Shown in pieces: positions 60,869-64,000 of a stretch of 64,000 nt of DNA. This DNA is from Dehalococcoidia bacterium (lineage in GTDB: Bacteria > Chloroflexota > Dehalococcoidia > Lucifugimonadales > UBA3495). The stretch lies in contig JAJEIA010000058.1 in the NCBI GenBank assembly GCA_022823505.1, forward strand, positions 29,770-93,769. The letters are read 5' to 3'. Every line of letters starts with the position of its first letter. Position 1 is the first letter of the stretch. The notes under the pieces are model-generated. The model ran no database searches, had not been told where the DNA came from, and saw only the letters and a list, made by a program, of their open reading frames with translations. A program made the position numbers and the translations under genes.

Positions 60869-60898
60869 CTGCGATCAGTCGGCCGTGGCCGCGAGAAA

Positions 60899-61654
60899 TC
60901 AGGCAGCGGTGGTACCGCCGTCGATCACGACCTCGGAGCCGGTGACAAAGGACGATTCATCGGAGGCCAGGTAGATCGCGCCATAAGCGATCTCGCTGGG
61001 CTTGCCGACGCGACCCAGGGGCAGCCGCTGCATGCGCAGGGCCATGTTGGCGGGGTCGTTCAGCGTATCGGCGATCATGTCGGTTTCGATTGGCCCCGGG
61101 TGGATGGAATTGCACCGGATGCCCTCACGGGCGTGCTGAATGGCGGTGGACTTGGTGAACAGGCGCACGGCGCCCTTGGTGGCGGTGTAACTGGCCGAAC
61201 CGTTGGGGCTTCCCACCAGACCGGCGGTGGAGGAGATGTTGATGATGGAGCCGCCGCCGGCGTCGCGCATGGCCGGGATTGCCGCCTTGGTGCCGAGGAA
61301 GACGCCCTTGGCGTTGACGGCGAAAATGCGGTCCCAGTCTTCCCCGGTGGTCTCTTCGATGTTTTTGCGGATGAGTATGCCCGCGTTGTTGAGGAGGACG
61401 TCGAGCTTGCCGTAGGTGTTAACCGCCGCCTGCACCGCCGCTTCCCAGTCCGATTCGCTGGTCACGTCGAGGTGCACGTAGGTTACGTTGTAGCCGAGTT
61501 CCTGGAGCTCGGCCTCAGTCTGGCGACCCTGATCATCGAGGATGTCGCCGATGACGACGCTGGCGCCCTCCTCGGCGAACATGCGGGCTTCCACGGCGCC
61601 CTGTCCGCGCGCTCCGCCGCTGATGAGCGCAACCTTGCCTTCCAACCTGGCCAT
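60899..61654 (-). CDS. SDR family NAD(P)-dependent oxidoreductase
   Basis: VALISGGARGQGAVEARMFAEEGASVVIGD; INISSTAGLVGSPNGSASYTATKGAV. Confidence 0.94.
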   Translation of the reverse strand: MARLEGKVALISGGARGQGAVEARMFAEEGASVVIGDILDDQGRQTEAELQELGYNVTYVHLDVTSESDWEAAVQAAVNTYGKLDVLLNNAGILIRKNIEETTGEDWDRIFAVNAKGVFLGTKAAIPAMRDAGGGSIINISSTAGLVGSPNGSASYTATKGAVRLFTKSTAIQHAREGIRCNSIHPGPIETDMIADTLNDPANMALRMQRLPLGRVGKPSEIAYGAIYLASDESSFVTGSEVVIDGGTTAA

Positions 61655-61750
61655 GGTGATGCCTCCTGTACGAGCGTATTCGATGCCGATGCTAACTGGG
61701 TGCGCCCACTTTATCGGTGATGCAGCGCAGGCGCAACCGGACTTCTCCCG

Positions 61751-62305
61751 CTATGCGGTGGCATCCCAAAGCCTTTCGAAACCCGCGGGCTTCCCGCAAC
61801 AAAATTGCAAACGGTAGACGTCCGGGTTGGTCAGGCTCCGCCACCCATCGAAGCCGAACGTCGCATCGACGGAGTGCAGAACCAGACTGAGCAGGTTGCC
61901 GTGGGTAACCAGCGCGGGCATCCGGTGGCCGCATCCCAGCGCGTCGTCCAGGCACGCCCAGGCCCGCTGAAGCACGTCGTTGGCGGACTCGCCGCCGGGG
62001 GCGCGGAGCGCGGGATCCGCGAACGAATCGCGGACGACGTCCTGCCAGTGCGGGATCGGGTGCGGCGAAAGGGTGCGCTCGTTCAGGCGGCGGTCGACCA
62101 CGACGGGGAGGGAGAGGGCACGGGCCAGGGGCCATGCCGTTTGGCGGGCCCGGCGGAACTCGCTGGCAAATATGGCGTCCACACCTCTCGCGGCCAGGAA
62201 ATCGGCCAGCGCCCGGGCGTGGCGATGGCCGGCTGCGGTCAGCGGTGCGTCCGGCTCCTGACCGGTTGCCTCGCAGTGACGGACCAGGATCAGGCTGGCG
62301 GCCAC
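61751..62305 (-). CDS. Histidine phosphatase (phosphoglycerate mutase-like)
   Basis: LILVRHCEATGQEPDAPLTAAGHRHARALADFL; IFASEFRRARQTA; LVTHGNLLSLVLH; GTG start. Confidence 0.88.
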   Translation of the reverse strand: MAASLILVRHCEATGQEPDAPLTAAGHRHARALADFLAARGVDAIFASEFRRARQTAWPLARALSLPVVVDRRLNERTLSPHPIPHWQDVVRDSFADPALRAPGGESANDVLQRAWACLDDALGCGHRMPALVTHGNLLSLVLHSVDATFGFDGWRSLTNPDVYRLQFCCGKPAGFERLWDATA

Positions 62306-62313
62306 GGTCTGGT

Positions 62314-62757
62314 CTACGGACGCCAGCGGAGTCGAGCCCCGACCTCGGTGAAACCGGCGCGCTGGTAGAACTGGATCTGCCGTTCGCCATGGAATGGCGT
62401 GCCCAGCTCGACCATGGCGCAGCCGCGCGATATGGCGTGATCCAAGGCGAACCGCAGGACCTCCATGCCGATGCCGGTGCTGCGGACACTGGGGTCGACG
62501 TACATCTCCTGGATGATGGCGTAGCGGCCGACGCTGCGGAGAGCGTCCACAAAGGAGACGGTGCATACCGCGACCGGTTGGCCTTCGGCTTCACCCAGTA
62601 CCACGAATCCGCCCGGACCGTCGTCGGCAAACGATTCGAACACCGGGGCCATCGCCTCCGCGGGGGCCGGCGTTCCGCCCAGTTCGGTGAGGAGTTGGCG
62701 GGCCAGGCCGATGGCAACGTCCCGATCTCCGCTGGTAGCCAGCCTGATCGTGGTCAT
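62314..62757 (-). CDS. GNAT family N-acetyltransferase
   Basis: FVVLGEAEGQPVAVCTVSFVDALRSVGRYAIIQEMYVDPSVRSTGIGMEVLRFALDHA. Confidence 0.88.
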   Translation of the reverse strand: MTTIRLATSGDRDVAIGLARQLLTELGGTPAPAEAMAPVFESFADDGPGGFVVLGEAEGQPVAVCTVSFVDALRSVGRYAIIQEMYVDPSVRSTGIGMEVLRFALDHAISRGCAMVELGTPFHGERQIQFYQRAGFTEVGARLRWRP

Positions 62758-62761
62758 GGGA

Positions 62762-63238
62762 TCACCTGAGGGTAGTTCCCACTGATACGGACGTGCACGG
62801 GCTATTGGGAACCCACATCATGACCCCGACGCTCTCACGCAACCGTTTTTCCTGCTCCTGAAGCTCCGGAGTCATCGCTTCCGCAAAATCTTCCATTTCG
62901 TAGAGCGGGCGGATTTCGATTTCGCTGGGTCCCAGCATGGGATTGGGGCACTTCTTCACCCACTCAACGGCCGCATCCATACTTGCTACTTCCCAGATCC
63001 AGAAGCCGGCTATAAGCTCGCTGACGGCGGGAAACGGGCCATTGATAACCGTGCGGTCGGCTCCGTTGAAGGCGACGCGCTTGCCCTGCGAGGAAGGCTT
63101 CAGGCTTTCGCCGGCCTGCATCACCCCGGCATTCACCAGTTCCTCGTTGAAAGCGAACCTGGCCTCGATGAGCTCCGTTGAAGGCATCACTCCGGCCTCG
63201 CTGTCTTCGGTGGCTTTCACCAACACCATCACTCGCAT
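62762..63238 (-). CDS. YciI family protein
   Basis: MRVMVLVKATEDSEAGVMPSTELIEARFAFNEELVNAGVMQAGESLKPSSQGKRV; DGPF-like ERNGPF/INGPFPAVSELIAGFWIWEV. Confidence 0.88.
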   Translation of the reverse strand: MRVMVLVKATEDSEAGVMPSTELIEARFAFNEELVNAGVMQAGESLKPSSQGKRVAFNGADRTVINGPFPAVSELIAGFWIWEVASMDAAVEWVKKCPNPMLGPSEIEIRPLYEMEDFAEAMTPELQEQEKRLRESVGVMMWVPNSPCTSVSVGTTLR

Positions 63239-63260
63239 TGCGGTTTCTCCGGAACAAGCC

Positions 63261-63737
63261 TCACAGCGCGTCGAATCCCTTCCAGCCCGGGATGGCGGAC
63301 GCCTGACGGATCCAACCGGCGACGAGTTCCTCGTCGATCGCCCCGTCCTCGTAGATGTGGTAGTAGCGGGTGTCCGGATCCTTGGACTCGACGGGCGGAA
63401 GGGGATCGAGCGAGGCGCCGTTGAGGAAGGTGACCTTCACGTAGCGGGTGAAGACGTGGTAGCTGAGGAACCAACCCTGGCCCTCGACGCCGTAGAAGGG
63501 CGAGTTCCACCGTACAGCCTTGCGCACGTCGGGCACGGTGCGCACGATGAGTTCGTCCAACCGGCGGCCGACGTCGCTTTTCCAGTCGGGCATGGCCTCA
63601 ATATAGGCCTGCACCGGGGCGTCGCCGTCGGCTTTGGCGATCTGAGGGTTGCCGCCGGAGAGGAGTTTGACCTCGCCGGGAGGGCTGCTGGGGGACGAAG
63701 AAGGTTTGGCGGAACGTTTGGAGCGTGAAGTGGGCAT
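63261..63737 (-). CDS. DUF1801 domain-containing protein
   Basis: VQAYIEAMPDWKSDVGRRLDELIVRTVPDVRKAVRWNSPFYGVEGQGWFLSYHVFTRYVKVTFLNGASLDPLPPVE. Confidence 0.88.
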   Translation of the reverse strand: MPTSRSKRSAKPSSSPSSPPGEVKLLSGGNPQIAKADGDAPVQAYIEAMPDWKSDVGRRLDELIVRTVPDVRKAVRWNSPFYGVEGQGWFLSYHVFTRYVKVTFLNGASLDPLPPVESKDPDTRYYHIYEDGAIDEELVAGWIRQASAIPGWKGFDAL

Positions 63738-63854
63738 TTTACCGGTCGATCCCTCTGGGACGTACGACGATTTGTCGGGGGTGGACCTCAGACGCGAACC
63801 GCAGGGGAGCGCGAACCGATTTTCGAGGGATGCGGGATCGCAATGGTTAAAGTC

Positions 63855-64000
63855 TCAGATGGTGGGCCTGAGTGCACGGTAGGTGGAACTATCTTCGAAC
63901 CGTGGTTGGGACAGCCCGTTGAATCCCACCGCTCCACCAGAATTGACTGAATCGAGGACATTCAAGTTGAGGTTCGCGCTGGAATTGTAGCCGAGTCCGG
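63855..64000 (-). CDS. C-terminal fragment of an unidentified protein running off the right edge
   Basis: Open minus frame GLGYNSSANLNLNVLDSVNSGGAVGFNGLSQPRFEDSSTYRALRPTI* with TGA at 63855-63857. Confidence 0.4.
   Translation of the reverse strand, partial: GLGYNSSANLNLNVLDSVNSGGAVGFNGLSQPRFEDSSTYRALRPTI

Noticed and set aside
63900-63945. tRNA/tmRNA 3'-end-like string GTTGAATCCCACCGCTCCACCA
   Set aside because: No matching acceptor strand (GGAGCGGT) or T-stem partner upstream, and the minus strand reads through as a plausible coding frame.

Overview
High-GC, gene-dense bacterial chromosome segment. Gene content (LLM flavin oxidoreductase, CaiB/BaiF CoA transferase, SDR, amidohydrolases, cyclase, DUF433/DUF5615) suggests Chloroflexota/Dehalococcoidia (SAR202-like); this is inference, not tested. 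About 69 genes or gene remnants are supported. Housekeeping blocks: rpsF-ssb-rpsR; hom-thrC-folE; metG-polyprenyl synthetase; hisS; hisF-HAD-hisIE; argS; a heterodimeric ABC exporter; pgi-gnd-zwf. Accessory material includes two Uma2 paralogs around a sulfite-oxidase-like gene, a four-domain rhodanese, a decayed HEPN/MNT module between a GatC-like gene and an amidase, a DUF433x2/DUF5615 toxin-antitoxin pair bracketed by GC-rich palindromes, a retropepsin-like protease overlapping a DUF5678-like gene, a GATase-like protein with altered catalytic residues and an extra C-terminal domain, a deletion-fused siderophore ABC transporter remnant, and two small membrane-protein paralogs. No tRNA, rRNA, CRISPR array or intact transposon was recognised. 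All family names come from reading the translated ORFs by eye; no database search was run. The most unusual signals are the low-complexity extensions on both bS6 and bS18, the GATase-like fusion, and the protease/DUF5678-like overlap.
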